DNA from: Leptospira terpstrae serovar Hualin str. LT 11-33 = ATCC 700639
GTDB taxonomy: Bacteria; Spirochaetota; Leptospiria; Leptospirales; Leptospiraceae
DNA: 61,328 nt
Direction: 5' to 3'
Assembly (NCBI RefSeq): GCF_000332495.1
Contig: NZ_AOGW02000013.1
Location: 1 to 61,328, forward strand
Shown here piece by piece: positions 1 to 8,977 of the stretch (the stretch's first letter is position 1; every line of letters starts with the position of its first letter). Made by a program: the position numbers and the translations under genes. The notes beneath the pieces are model-generated. The model did no database searches, was not told where the DNA came from, and saw nothing but the letters and a program-made list of their open reading frames with translations.

Positions 1-339
1 ACCTACAGTACTTGGATGTGGCCATTTTCTAATCATATGAAACCGAGCTGAGAGTGATGCTAGGAGTTTTCTTGCTCCCCACCTGGGATGGTCTTTTCTC
101 TCTTGTAAAATTAGTTCAATGATTTTCTTTCGAGTTTGGTGTGGATGGTATTTCGGTCTTCGGCTTTTGTCTTTTAACCCATCGATCCCATATAGTTTGT
201 ATTGCTTTAAATATTTATACCCCGTCACTCTACTGATATTGAATTCATGACAAAGGTCAGTGAGAGACCACCCACCACGTTTCCAAGCGACAACAAATTT
301 CATTCTTTCTTCAAACACGTTTGTCTCCTTCCAAGCCAT
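1..339 (-). CDS. IS481/IS3-type transposase, N-terminal fragment (partial at edge)
   Basis: The ATG at 339 follows a good AGGAG site. The 113 codons to the edge begin MAWKETNVFEERMKFVVAW and continue with a helix-turn-helix (LCHEFNISRVTGYKYLKQY) and GLKDKSRRP, then PRWGARKLLASL and WPHPSTVG. This order (MxWKE, tryptophan-rich HTH, GLxDRSR, PxWGARKL, WPxxSTxG) is that of IS481-family DDE transposases. The protein would bind the IS ends; the catalytic DDE core lies beyond the edge. Whether the full copy is intact cannot be seen. Confidence 0.85.
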   Translation of the reverse strand, partial: MAWKETNVFEERMKFVVAWKRGGWSLTDLCHEFNISRVTGYKYLKQYKLYGIDGLKDKSRRPKYHPHQTRKKIIELILQERKDHPRWGARKLLASLSARFHMIRKWPHPSTVG

Positions 340-388
340 GACACACTCCTGGTGTGTACATCGTGTTCTGAATCGAAGAATTAAATTC

Positions 389-440
389 TTGTTTGTAAAG
401 GATGTTGTGAGATCAATTTGTAAGGGATGAAACTAGTACA
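389..440 (-). repeat. IS terminal inverted repeat (transposase-start end)
   Basis: Read on the minus strand from 440 it begins TGTACTAG and carries two spaced copies of a CATCCxTTACA-like motif. It aligns over about 50 bases with the opposite end at 60846. The duplicated inner motif looks like two transposase binding sites. The terminal TGT is typical of IS481 ends. Confidence 0.75.
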
Positions 441-452
441 GACCCGACCGAA

Positions 453-503
453 AGCACCCATACATAGTTTACATCTTTGTCCTAATACATGCTTTACAAA
501 AAG
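453..503 (+). repeat. Second IS-end-like sequence next to the IS
   Basis: Only 12 bp beyond the IS boundary, this stretch aligns with the IS left end at 60846 at about 39 of 51 positions, without gaps. Shared blocks are TACAT, TTTACA, TTTGT, AATACAT and CTTTACA. It has the same orientation as the 60846 end, so it looks like the start of another related element. The sequence after 503 does not encode the transposase C-terminus, so it is a truncated copy or a non-autonomous derivative. Confidence 0.55.
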
Positions 504-614
504 GATAAAAGTTGGCTCGGACAAAGGATGCGTTAAGAAACAAGGAGTGGATAGAAAAGACTATGAAAGTAATATAGGCAAAGTTAGGGGCAAGTCCCGA
601 AATTCTAACAAATT

Positions 615-925
615 TTAGAAAATTACATCCGTTTGGCGATACATTTTTCTTTTTCTCGGGAACGGACTACTCTGGGGTGCGTTTCGTTCAACAGGAACTA
701 AAGACAATAAACAGAAAGAAATCTTTAAATTTTCATTATCATTAATTCTAGAAATATATTCTTCCTGAGTGATACGACCTGCTTCAAAAGCAGCTCGGTG
801 CCTAAGACTGATACTCTCTATTGCGCTTAGAAAATAACTATTAATAGTAGTTACACTTTATTGAACTTCAGGTAACAAAATAATAAATACAATAGATCAA
901 ACCAAAAACTGTGCTTTATATCCAT
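615..925 (-). pseudogene. Decayed small lipoprotein gene (one frameshift)
   Basis: On the minus strand an ATG at 925 opens MDIKHSFWFDLLYLLFCYL, which resembles a short lipoprotein signal, and stops at about 850. In the next frame an 80-codon open stretch (857-615, no start codon) reads AIESISLRHRAAFEAGRITQ, then ENLKISFCLLSL, and ends near RQTDVIF. A single frameshift near 855 would join them into a roughly 100-residue exported protein. The family is not recognised. The rest of 441-1237 shows no gene. Alternatively these are two chance frames; the amino-acid composition of the second part argues mildly for a real relic. Confidence 0.4.
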
Positions 926-1048
926 TTTATAAAGAATCATCGACCGAACTAAAACTAATGCGAATTTAGGAATTCAAATCATAAACTAACACTATAACAA
1001 CTATAGTCTTATAATTTCCCACAAAAATTCGGCAAAAAATTTACCACA

Positions 1049-1072
1049 TGTATCATAGAATTCTATGATACA
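1049..1072. promoter_or_regulatory. 24-bp perfect palindrome upstream of the propeller/SUKH pair
   Basis: The half-site TGTATCATAGAA is followed directly by its exact reverse complement. It lies about 165 bp upstream of the start at 1238 in a gene-free AT-rich stretch. A dyad of this length is consistent with a dimeric repressor operator, or with a cruciform left by a mobile element. No linked regulator was identified. Confidence 0.5.
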
Positions 1073-1237
1073 AACCGATTTCAATCTCAAGAGCCCTTGC
1101 AATAGGGAATTCAAGACAGAAAACAATTTCTTGTAGTGATATTCACCGCTTCTATATTCAAAAACGCTAAATTAAAAAATAAATTGCCTATTCGGATACA
1201 GTCTCCAATTTGCCTTCAAAGTTTTTAAGAAATTACG

Positions 1238-2206
1238 ATGCAAGAAATTAAAATCAATACAACCAATGACATAAAAAAAGACTCCATTGTTACTGGGTTC
1301 GAAATGATCTTATTTGAAAAGGACACTCAGGGGAATATTTGGATTGGTTCTTGGAGCCAAAGCCCCATCCTTTATAAAAATGATGGCAATCAAATCACTC
1401 GTTATGAATTCCCGATAGGTTATTATCTTGCTAGTGACAACCCATTTGATTCTAATCCAGACAGTGTTTTATTTGGATCTTCGAATTCTATCATATTCTT
1501 TAGAGATGAAAAATTTCATAGTATACCTTCTCCAAAATTAGCAAACCCAGCACCATACCAAATTCTAAATATTGGCCAATACTCTTATGTTGTTTTTGCA
1601 AATACAAGCGGAAGGAAACAAATTCATAGATGGAATGAAACCAACTGGGATACTTTGAATTCCAATATAGAATTTCAAAACATTGGAAGTCTAAAACAAA
1701 TAAGCAATAACAGAATTTTGGTTACAGAGAACAATTCTGAAATCGCTTACATACTTGATTTGGATGGTAAGTTTGTATCTGAATTTTCTATCAGTTCTGC
1801 GCCGATGAAAGTAAAAGTAAATTCGAAAAAGATATTTCTTTTTTCAGACTCAAAATTAGAGGTAAGGAATACAAATGGTGAACTAAAGAATCTTCTTGAT
1901 TTGTATGATGATACAATGAAATCCTACTTTGGATCCTATTTAGAATTCATTGATTTAACAGTTGAAGACGAATCCAACCTCACACTACTTTTAAAAGATA
2001 AAAATAAAAAACCCGCTAAAAAACATCTATTAAATTTCAACTTAGATACCTTAACTCTTACACCCCACCCCCTCTATGACAAACTAACGCACGATCTAAA
2101 CTTACTTCGATTCGAAAAAGATAATCTAGGCAACTATTGGTTCAAAGTCTACGGAAACCATTACTCTGAATCGTTTTTCACTTTAAATATGGAATTAGCA
2201 CAATGA
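1238..2206 (+). CDS. Cytoplasmic beta-propeller-like protein, unknown function
   Basis: The 322-residue protein has no signal peptide or membrane segment. A motif near residue 27 (FEKDTQGNIWIG) recurs near the C-terminus (FEKDNLGNYWFK). This D-x-x-G-N-x-W form is typical of two-component-regulator propeller blades. Between the two, strand-rich segments alternate with short acidic turns. The stop overlaps the next start by ATGA, so the two genes are almost certainly co-translated. The propeller probably serves as a binding scaffold for the large partner. No enzymatic motif is visible, and the function is unknown. Confidence 0.6.
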   Translation: MQEIKINTTNDIKKDSIVTGFEMILFEKDTQGNIWIGSWSQSPILYKNDGNQITRYEFPIGYYLASDNPFDSNPDSVLFGSSNSIIFFRDEKFHSIPSPKLANPAPYQILNIGQYSYVVFANTSGRKQIHRWNETNWDTLNSNIEFQNIGSLKQISNNRILVTENNSEIAYILDLDGKFVSEFSISSAPMKVKVNSKKIFLFSDSKLEVRNTNGELKNLLDLYDDTMKSYFGSYLEFIDLTVEDESNLTLLLKDKNKKPAKKHLLNFNLDTLTLTPHPLYDKLTHDLNLLRFEKDNLGNYWFKVYGNHYSESFFTLNMELAQ

Positions 2207-5200
2207 AGCAAAATACAAAACTAAATTTACAAAAAGCAGACCTTTACTACGGAAATCTAAAAGAAATCATCATTGATCGGATGTTAGTGTTTCAATCCCA
2301 ACGAGATAAATTTCTAAACGCATTTACAAAAAATAAAAATAAATTAGACCAAAGTTTTATAAAAGAATTTGAATCTTTCTATGGCTTCAAACCTGGAAAA
2401 GAAATTTTAGAATGGGAAAACCTTAAAAAAGCATACAAAACCATAATGTATGAAGTCGCAGATGTTTGGAACATGATTGACCATCACTCAGCAGAAGAAG
2501 AGGAAATGGAAGAAGATGAAGACGGTGGATTTGATTATGCCATTTCTTCTACAGAAAGACTAGTAAAAGTCAAAGATCCTGAAGAAATACTAAGCTGGTT
2601 AGTTGGTTCCTATAGTGGATTGATGTTTTTATTTAATGGGTCTTATGCCTTTGCCTCCGATGGCGGTGGAGATACTTGTTGGATCAATCTATTGCCAAAT
2701 GAAAATGAATCAATCGAAGTCAATCACTACAATCATGAAGTTGGTGAATTAGAAAATCTTCCTTATTTTTCCATAGCTCATTTTATAGCAGATAATTGGA
2801 ATAATGAATCTAATGAAGGTTATGATGACGAAGAAGAGGAAGAATTTGAAGATCAAAATGAAATCAAAAAAGAGAAAGAACCAATTCTCCTTTCTTTGAT
2901 CAAAGAAAGCACAATCAAAGCATTTGAAAAAGAGGCAGTCAAAGCTTATGAGTCAAAACCAATATATAACAATTCCTTAGATATGTTTGAAAGATCTAGT
3001 TGGTTACTCGGACATAGTTATGGTGACCCAGCTTACGCTTTTACAGAAAAACTAGCTGATGCGCCTTCTTATGTGATATGGGAAGAGGAAAAACAGGAGA
3101 TTAAAAAATTTCCAAACTTAGCTGCTTATTGGATCTTACATCATTTCTATTTAAAAAATGAAGAGGCTTGTAGGGAAACAATCAAACTTGCAAGTAAATC
3201 AAAAGGAAAAATTATAGCGACCCTTAGTGCCCATGTGTTAGCCTATTTGGATGGAAAATCTAAATCATTATTTAATCTTCCAGCTGAGAAAGTAGAAAAG
3301 ATTCGTTCTCAGACATTTACCAACGCTGACCTGAAACAAATTGAACCTACAAATATTAAACTATATAATGATAGTCTAGGGCTTTCCAATTTAAATACTA
3401 TTTCTAAAAAAGATTTAGAATCGAGACTAAAAAAGGAAGAAAACCTTTTTCAATTAATGGAAGAATATCCAGATGATGTAAATACTCATGATACCATTCT
3501 AAAAGAAATTTCAAAAAAAGATTCAGGCCTAAAGCGTCTGATTGAGGATTATTTTAGAGAGAGGACTGACAGCGCCTACAATACTTGGCCATACAATCCT
3601 GAAAAGTTAGATAAACGGCTTTCTGTTCCGATCAATGCTGCCTTTCGACAAGGACTAAAATACGACTCCGAAAATAAAAAAGCCTATTGTGGGATTACAA
3701 AAACTGTTGGGATGTTGGATGATGATAGAGCTATGGTTTCTTTTCGAGAGGCAATCCAAAAGCTCAAACAAGACGACCCTAGACTAGAATATGTTGTGGA
3801 AGCCTTGATCAAAAGTGACCATGCCGAATCTAATTCCATTTTGGCTGATGCTGCTTGGCGTACTTTTGAAACCTTAGATAATGTAAAAGAAATTCGAGAA
3901 AAGGTCCAAAAAGAAGGTCCCACTTTGAACAATATGTTCACAGTGTATACTCACTTGAACGAAGCTTTACAAGAAAGAATACTAACTTTGGATGAAGTTT
4001 CTGTTCAGCTGATTCACAAACTTTTTCATTACAAAGATCACTTTGGGTTTTTTGGAATCAGCGTCGGAAATGCTTTTTCTGTATGTGCTCACTTAGAATT
4101 AAAAGAACATACTCAAATTATAGCAGACTATGTGAGACGAAGTTTTCAAGTCAAAGGAAGAGACAAAGGATCTTACCTCGATTTGACTCTAATCATTAAT
4201 GTAGCAGAAGCTGCCTTAGCATGGGCAAAAATGGAGCCCGAAAAAGCAAAACAAGAGTTACATGATTTTTATTCCAAAATAGGAGAATCTTCTTATCCCG
4301 GAATTGCTATCGATTTAAAGGCTTGTTATGTGGCAGGATTACTTTTGTTGGAACCAGAGAACGACGAATACTTAGCATTTGCAGAAAGAATTCTCGGAAA
4401 CAAAGGAGACCAAGTCCGCGTCTATGGAATCATACGATGGATCAGAAAATCAAAAATTCAAAAGTTTAAAGACCACCTTTGGTATCATATTTATGCAGAT
4501 CCAGACCCTATGGTGGATTATTCTTGGAGTTACATTGAAGTTGAGGCAAGGCGAGCTTGGACCACAATCACTGGAGAAGATGCTCCCGAATTCGATTCTT
4601 CTGATAAGTATGCCAATGCACTTTCAAAAAACAAATCTATGTTACCCGATGCCATTCTCCATCCAGAAAAGTACAGCATCCAACATGTATTCGAAAGAAT
4701 TCGCGAAACAAAATACAAACATGACGACGTAGTTCGTATTGGCGGGACTTGGCTTGTAGAGTCCTTACGCTATTCCCTAGATGAATATAAATATTCAGGA
4801 TCTTATGACCGTTGGGAAGCCATCAAAGCCTTGTTTTTTCAAGGACGAGGAGTGTATCCATACTTTTTGGAAATCTTTAAACTGCCCTATGCTGCTCCTT
4901 CTTGGAAGGCGTATCTATTACAGTTTATGCGAGTGATGGAACCCGAATCGCTTCAATGGAAGAAAGTTCTGTCGATGGAAGCAACTGAAATTCAATCTTT
5001 GTTAAAAGAACCAGGTCCCAATTGGTATGTATGGACTGATTTACTCGCAGCAAAATTATTTTTGATAGAGGGTGAATCTTCTTTTGAAATTATTTCTCAA
5101 GTGATCGAGAAACGTTTAGAAATGACCAACCAAGAATCCTATGATTCCAGTGTTTATGAAGAGACATTGGGACTTCGGTTGCCACTCCTTTGGAGGTGGT

Positions 5201-5577
5201 TTGGTAAAAATGGAGATGATAACATACAGTTGCATTGGAAAAATTCCAAAAAAAATTCGGAAACCCATACCATGCTCGATATGGCAGCCAGACGAAAGTT
5301 AGATGATAAAATTCCCGATATGCCCGAAATCAAAGAACCAGGCATCTTACTTACTTTCTATCCAGAACAAAGAGAATACGGTTGGCATACATGGATCCAT
5401 TTGGCACCAGAAACCATTCGATTTGGAACTAACGAGTTCCATCTACATTCCGTATTGCCAGATTCTAAAACTGAATCCAGTATTCCAGCGAACAAGGAAT
5501 ATTTGGAAACTGTTTGGCGAATGGCACATATTTTAGGTTATACGGTTTCTAAGAAAAAACCGAAAGGGAAAAAATAA
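2203..5577 (+). CDS. Large acidic protein with SUKH (SMI1/KNR4)-like and helical-repeat regions
   Basis: The protein has 1124 residues with no signal or membrane segment. Residues about 120-205 contain ILSWLVGSYSGLMFLF, ASDGGGDTCWINL and a closing helix FSIAHFIADNW, resembling the SMI1/KNR4 (SUKH) fold. Two acidic runs (EEEEMEEDEDGG and DDEEEEEFED) bracket it. The rest is helical and may be HEAT-like, for example NSILADAAWRTFETLDNVKE. SUKH proteins often act as immunity or binding proteins in toxin systems, but no toxin gene is next to this one. It overlaps the upstream propeller gene by 4 bp. The ending (KKKPKGKK) is basic. The domain call is by eye and moderate. Confidence 0.55.
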   Translation: MKQNTKLNLQKADLYYGNLKEIIIDRMLVFQSQRDKFLNAFTKNKNKLDQSFIKEFESFYGFKPGKEILEWENLKKAYKTIMYEVADVWNMIDHHSAEEEEMEEDEDGGFDYAISSTERLVKVKDPEEILSWLVGSYSGLMFLFNGSYAFASDGGGDTCWINLLPNENESIEVNHYNHEVGELENLPYFSIAHFIADNWNNESNEGYDDEEEEEFEDQNEIKKEKEPILLSLIKESTIKAFEKEAVKAYESKPIYNNSLDMFERSSWLLGHSYGDPAYAFTEKLADAPSYVIWEEEKQEIKKFPNLAAYWILHHFYLKNEEACRETIKLASKSKGKIIATLSAHVLAYLDGKSKSLFNLPAEKVEKIRSQTFTNADLKQIEPTNIKLYNDSLGLSNLNTISKKDLESRLKKEENLFQLMEEYPDDVNTHDTILKEISKKDSGLKRLIEDYFRERTDSAYNTWPYNPEKLDKRLSVPINAAFRQGLKYDSENKKAYCGITKTVGMLDDDRAMVSFREAIQKLKQDDPRLEYVVEALIKSDHAESNSILADAAWRTFETLDNVKEIREKVQKEGPTLNNMFTVYTHLNEALQERILTLDEVSVQLIHKLFHYKDHFGFFGISVGNAFSVCAHLELKEHTQIIADYVRRSFQVKGRDKGSYLDLTLIINVAEAALAWAKMEPEKAKQELHDFYSKIGESSYPGIAIDLKACYVAGLLLLEPENDEYLAFAERILGNKGDQVRVYGIIRWIRKSKIQKFKDHLWYHIYADPDPMVDYSWSYIEVEARRAWTTITGEDAPEFDSSDKYANALSKNKSMLPDAILHPEKYSIQHVFERIRETKYKHDDVVRIGGTWLVESLRYSLDEYKYSGSYDRWEAIKALFFQGRGVYPYFLEIFKLPYAAPSWKAYLLQFMRVMEPESLQWKKVLSMEATEIQSLLKEPGPNWYVWTDLLAAKLFLIEGESSFEIISQVIEKRLEMTNQESYDSSVYEETLGLRLPLLWRWFGKNGDDNIQLHWKNSKKNSETHTMLDMAARRKLDDKIPDMPEIKEPGILLTFYPEQREYGWHTWIHLAPETIRFGTNEFHLHSVLPDSKTESSIPANKEYLETVWRMAHILGYTVSKKKPKGKK

Positions 5578-5631
5578 CAGACATTTGATTTGGTCATCCT
5601 CGTGTCCATTACCAATGGAGCGCGGGGAAAA

Positions 5632-6762
5632 TCAAACAGACTCACCCTTTGCTACAGATTTTGCATACTCACTCGGAGACATCTTTTTAAGCGACTTAAA
5701 GGCTAAATTGAAGTTTGCTTTTGAGTTAAACCCCACTTGGTAAGCTAGTGATAACAAGTTTACCTTTGGCTCTTTTTCTATCAAACGACAAACCTCTGAT
5801 ATACGATATTCGTTGATCAACCGATTGAAGTTCATCCCTAAAAATGCGTTTGTGTATTCACTGAGTTGGTAATCTTTGATGCCTAACTTTTCGGAAAGTG
5901 ATGCCAAACTCAGATCTTCTTCGCGATAGACACATTCCACTTTCAACAAATAGTCGAGTTCCTTTTGTAATTTTTCCAAATCTAAGTTTAGGATACGAGA
6001 TGTACGGTAGGATTGCCTAAGACCTGGTAAAATATCTTTAAACAATTCATGATTGATTTCTGTACCAATAAAGGCAACGACAGCCATCAGTGTTGCAAGG
6101 CCCGCAGTAAAATAAAGTCCCGAATGCCAACGAAAAATAGTGCTAGTGAGAATAAAACCCGCAAAGGTTATGTTTCCTTTCAGAATCATACCAAGAATTT
6201 GGACTCCTAATTTAGCTTCTTTGTTTGGGTTGTTATAAAGGATATTTCTATATTGATAGATCATCCAAACAAAAGCACCCATCCAATAGAGACATCCCAA
6301 AATGCATGCGAGTTCGGGAAGAGAAATGGGAGCTCCCGCAAAACTTTGATTCATGGTTTGAGAAAGAGTTTCGGGTGCAAACCATTGTAATATGAGGAGA
6401 AATAAAACCACAACAAAGGTCGGATACAAACGATAAAGTTTGCGTAAAGGAACAGGTTCCAGACTTAAAAACTGTTCGATGGTGTACTGCATACTCCCTG
6501 GGATCAAATAAATCACAGGAACATATATGTGGTTCCAAAGGGAAGTCTCAAACTCTAGACCAGCATACAAACGATAGGCGTATAAAACCAAGGTCCCACC
6601 AGAAAAGGCAGCGATCATGGCAAAAGGAAAACCTTTAGAACCTTTCTCTTTGACAAGGATTCCAATGCCTAAAATGAAATGATACCAAGCCCCAAACTGG
6701 AGCCAAGAACCGATGAATTCGATCATGTTCCAAAATTCGGACGAAATGCACGCATCCGTCAA
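5632..6762 (-). CDS. Membrane-anchored AraC-family transcriptional regulator
   Basis: The protein has 376 residues. The first ~245 hold about seven hydrophobic segments (GAWYHFILGIGILV, FVVVLFLLILQWF, and others). The C-terminal ~110 residues form an AraC double helix-turn-helix: SLASLSEKLGIKDYQLSEY, then LLSLAYQVGFNSKANFNLAF followed by KKMSPSEYAKS, the classical second helix and signature. Such 7TM-AraC proteins are common in Leptospira and probably sense an envelope or lipid signal. The frame opens at TTG (6762) with a poor ribosome site; ATG at 6726 is an equally possible start. It is divergent from the hydrolase lipoprotein gene and may control it. It converges with the SUKH-like gene. 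Confidence 0.85.
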   Translation of the reverse strand: MTDACISSEFWNMIEFIGSWLQFGAWYHFILGIGILVKEKGSKGFPFAMIAAFSGGTLVLYAYRLYAGLEFETSLWNHIYVPVIYLIPGSMQYTIEQFLSLEPVPLRKLYRLYPTFVVVLFLLILQWFAPETLSQTMNQSFAGAPISLPELACILGCLYWMGAFVWMIYQYRNILYNNPNKEAKLGVQILGMILKGNITFAGFILTSTIFRWHSGLYFTAGLATLMAVVAFIGTEINHELFKDILPGLRQSYRTSRILNLDLEKLQKELDYLLKVECVYREEDLSLASLSEKLGIKDYQLSEYTNAFLGMNFNRLINEYRISEVCRLIEKEPKVNLLSLAYQVGFNSKANFNLAFKSLKKMSPSEYAKSVAKGESV

Positions 6763-6895
6763 CCTTTTGGAGGTCTTTCGTACGAAGAATTAGTACAAAA
6801 TCATGATATTAGACCTAAAAATTCGTCCAAAATCGCCATCTTAGACGCCAAATGAACGCATTCATGGTAAATTTGAGTCAATTCAGAGGCGAATT

Positions 6896-8617
6896 ATGAA
6901 AAAGCAAAAAATCTACCGTCTGCTCTTACCACTCGGAGTCTTCCTCCTCGTGGCTTGCGGACAAAATGGAAACCAAAACTCGAACAATAGTGCAGCCGTA
7001 CTCGGAGTGTTAAACGGAACAGCTTCCGAAACATCTGCATCACCGGAAGCAATGTTACAAAGCAACGCAAGTCTTTCTCGGGACATCCAATCTGCGTTTG
7101 CAAAAGAAAATGATGGAAGTTTTACTTTCAACGATAACATTTCGTATGTCAGTGACGATGGTGTAAAAATTACTGGGAACCTTTTCATTCCAAAATCTGG
7201 AACGGGTCCCTTCCCTGCCGTAATTTTTGTCAACAGCTGGGCTCTTAACGAATACGAATACATCGTGCCGGCGGCGAAACTTGCAAAAAAGGGTTACGTA
7301 GTATTTAGTTACAACACAAGAGGATTTGGAACTTCTGGAGGACTAATCAACGTTGCTGGTCCGAAAGATATGACAGATCTTTCTAGAGGAATTGATTTTC
7401 TTCTTGCGAATGCTCCTGTAAATCCAGCAAACATCGGTATTGCGGGAATTTCTTATGGTGCAGGGATTTCTTTACTTGGTCTAAGCAAAGAACCTAGAAT
7501 TAAAACAGCGGTTGCCATGAGTGGTTGGGGAAGTTTACCAGATTCTCTTTATGGAAACCAAACTCCAAGACTCGTATGGGGACTTCTTCTTGTCACAGCA
7601 GGTTACATCACAGGCAGGATGGATCCAATCATTGCAGAAAACTTTGGAAAACTTTTGGATACAAGAGATGTTGCTACAGTACTCGCTTGGGCCAGTGAAC
7701 GCTCACCTAACAGTGCAGTAACTGCTCTCAACGCTTCTGGAAAACCTGTTTATATTTCAAACAACTCCCAAGACAATCTTTTCCAACCGAACCAAATCCT
7801 CCCTTATTTTGAACAACTGACTGTTCCGAAAAAATTGGATTTAAACAATGGAATTCATGCAACTGCAGAAATTGGCGGAGTTCTTGGACTAAACAACTAT
7901 GTATGGACCAATGCGTATGATTGGTTTGATTATTGGTTAAAAGGAGTCCAAAACGGAATTATGTTGAAACCAAAAGTTTCCATCCAAAAAAGATTCTCTG
8001 ATTCTAGAGTTACCTTCTCTGCTTGGCCCAATCCAAACAAAGTGGAACGAACCTATCACTTAAGACCGATGGGACTCTTAAGTCCAGGAAAAATTACACC
8101 TACAGCGAACACAACGAACGGAACAGATACCATTCTTTCTGGTGGGACCAGTGCCTCCACAGGAGTTCCCCTACTATCTGAAATTTTAGATGGTGCAGTG
8201 TCTGTGCCGGTAACCACGAATGTGAATTTAATTGATCGTACCAATGCAATGGTATATATCTCTGATAAATTGACAAGCCCACTAAAACTCAGAGGAAGGA
8301 CTTTCTACAAAGGTAAAATCAATAGTTCAGACAATGCTCCTCATGTTGTGGTGTATTTGTATGAAGTGGATGTATGGGGAACCGGAAAACTGATTTCTCA
8401 TGGAACCGCTACTCTCTTCGGTGTGAAAGGAAAAGACACAGACCTAAATGTTGATTTGCAAGCTGTGGCTCACGACTTTCCAGTGGGAAGCCGCTTAGCG
8501 CTTGCCATCGACAATATTGATCCTATGTATGCAGTACCAAAACCAATTTCTTTGTATACAACTGCGTTCAAACATAGCACTTCCACAGCATCGACTCTAC
8601 GTTTTGAAAGTGAATAA
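6896..8617 (+). CDS. Lipoprotein alpha/beta hydrolase of the S15/CocE type
   Basis: The 573-residue protein has a lipoprotein signal ending LLLVAC (Cys21). After a low-complexity linker, the hydrolase core runs from about residue 80. It has the nucleophile elbow GISYGAG with Ser186, NTRGFGTSGG upstream, and an Asp/His pair probably in NNSQDNLF and NGIHAT. Residues about 360-573 are beta-rich and resemble the jelly-roll C-terminal domain of X-Pro dipeptidyl-peptidase/CocE enzymes. It is probably anchored in the outer membrane or periplasm. The substrate, a peptide or an ester, cannot be told. It is divergent from the membrane AraC regulator. Confidence 0.82.
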   Translation: MKKQKIYRLLLPLGVFLLVACGQNGNQNSNNSAAVLGVLNGTASETSASPEAMLQSNASLSRDIQSAFAKENDGSFTFNDNISYVSDDGVKITGNLFIPKSGTGPFPAVIFVNSWALNEYEYIVPAAKLAKKGYVVFSYNTRGFGTSGGLINVAGPKDMTDLSRGIDFLLANAPVNPANIGIAGISYGAGISLLGLSKEPRIKTAVAMSGWGSLPDSLYGNQTPRLVWGLLLVTAGYITGRMDPIIAENFGKLLDTRDVATVLAWASERSPNSAVTALNASGKPVYISNNSQDNLFQPNQILPYFEQLTVPKKLDLNNGIHATAEIGGVLGLNNYVWTNAYDWFDYWLKGVQNGIMLKPKVSIQKRFSDSRVTFSAWPNPNKVERTYHLRPMGLLSPGKITPTANTTNGTDTILSGGTSASTGVPLLSEILDGAVSVPVTTNVNLIDRTNAMVYISDKLTSPLKLRGRTFYKGKINSSDNAPHVVVYLYEVDVWGTGKLISHGTATLFGVKGKDTDLNVDLQAVAHDFPVGSRLALAIDNIDPMYAVPKPISLYTTAFKHSTSTASTLRFESE

Positions 8618-8669
8618 TGGAACAAGCCATTAGGTGAATCAGTTAACTTTCGAATGATTTAGATAGAGG

Positions 8670-8699
8670 GAATCATTAAGTCATTGGATTTAATGATTC
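8670..8699 (+). terminator. Inverted repeat after the hydrolase gene
   Basis: Ten-base arms GAATCATTAA and TTAATGATTC surround a 10-base loop. A weak T-rich stretch follows. It lies 52 bp after the hydrolase stop and is probably a first termination hairpin. Confidence 0.5.
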
Positions 8700-8760
8700 C
8701 ATTGTAAAATTGTTTTCTAATAAAACAACTTTCACCTAGGTACAGTTAGTTTACCAACTG

Positions 8761-8791
8761 GGAGAGGATTTCCCTCTCCCCTTCTTTTCCA
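8761..8791 (+). terminator. GC-rich hairpin terminator between hydrolase and recC
   Basis: GGGAGAGG pairs with CCTCTCCC across the loop ATTTC, followed by CTTCTTTTCC. The strong stem with a pyrimidine tail suits an intrinsic terminator for the hydrolase gene, upstream of the rec operon. Confidence 0.6.
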
Positions 8792-8811
8792 AAAAACAAA
8801 AATAAACAAAC

Positions 8812-8880
8812 GCCCCGGATAGTAGCGAAAATCCTTTCGCAGCTGCGAAAGATTGCAGCGAATAGCCGGAAATGGCGCCC
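8812..8880 (+). repeat. Palindromic intergenic repeat, copy 1
   Basis: Its core is AAATCCTTTCGC - agct - GCGAAAGATT, preceded by GGATAGTAGCG and followed by GCAGCG. The same core recurs at 35162-35223 and, inverted, at 56444-56510. The element is non-coding and forms a stable hairpin. The rest of 8618-8977 holds only the two hairpins above and the recC leader. Confidence 0.7.
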
Positions 8881-8977
8881 CAACTTACTTATTTTTCCTT
8901 ATATAGGATCAGATTAGAATGGACTTAGTTGGTTTAAGCGCCAGACTTTGTACGATTCATAAATAAAGGGAACCCCG

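Larger units (their letters stand above)
1..440 (-). mobile_element. IS481-like insertion sequence, 5' (transposase N-terminal) part, cut by window edge
   Basis: This is the transposase-start half of an IS. It holds the first 113 transposase codons on the minus strand and a terminal inverted repeat at 389-440 that ends in AGTACA. The other end of the same kind of element lies at 60846-61328 in the same orientation, so the two window edges belong to one IS broken by the assembly or to two copies of it. Joined, they give about 923 bp; a typical IS481 element of about 1.3 kb would need roughly 370 bp more. The bases outside the two ends (CTGAG before 60846, GACCC after 440) are not an obvious target-site duplication. 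Confidence 0.8.

Noticed and set aside
427..618. 63-codon plus-strand frame at the left end
   Set aside because: It runs through the IS boundary, the second IS-end repeat and the tail of the minus-strand relic; composition is not protein-like.
453..1237. Transposase C-terminus behind the second IS-end repeat
   Set aside because: All minus-strand frames after 503 were read; none resembles the RPHEG/PANxY ending.
4379..4732. 117-codon alternative frame inside the SUKH-like gene
   Set aside because: Same-strand shadow of a continuous 1124-codon gene, with no ribosome site.
5578..5631. Strong bidirectional terminator between the SUKH-like and AraC genes
   Set aside because: TTTGATTT/AAATCAAA arms exist, but the loop is long and unpaired except for a short CCATT/AATGG; too weak to call.
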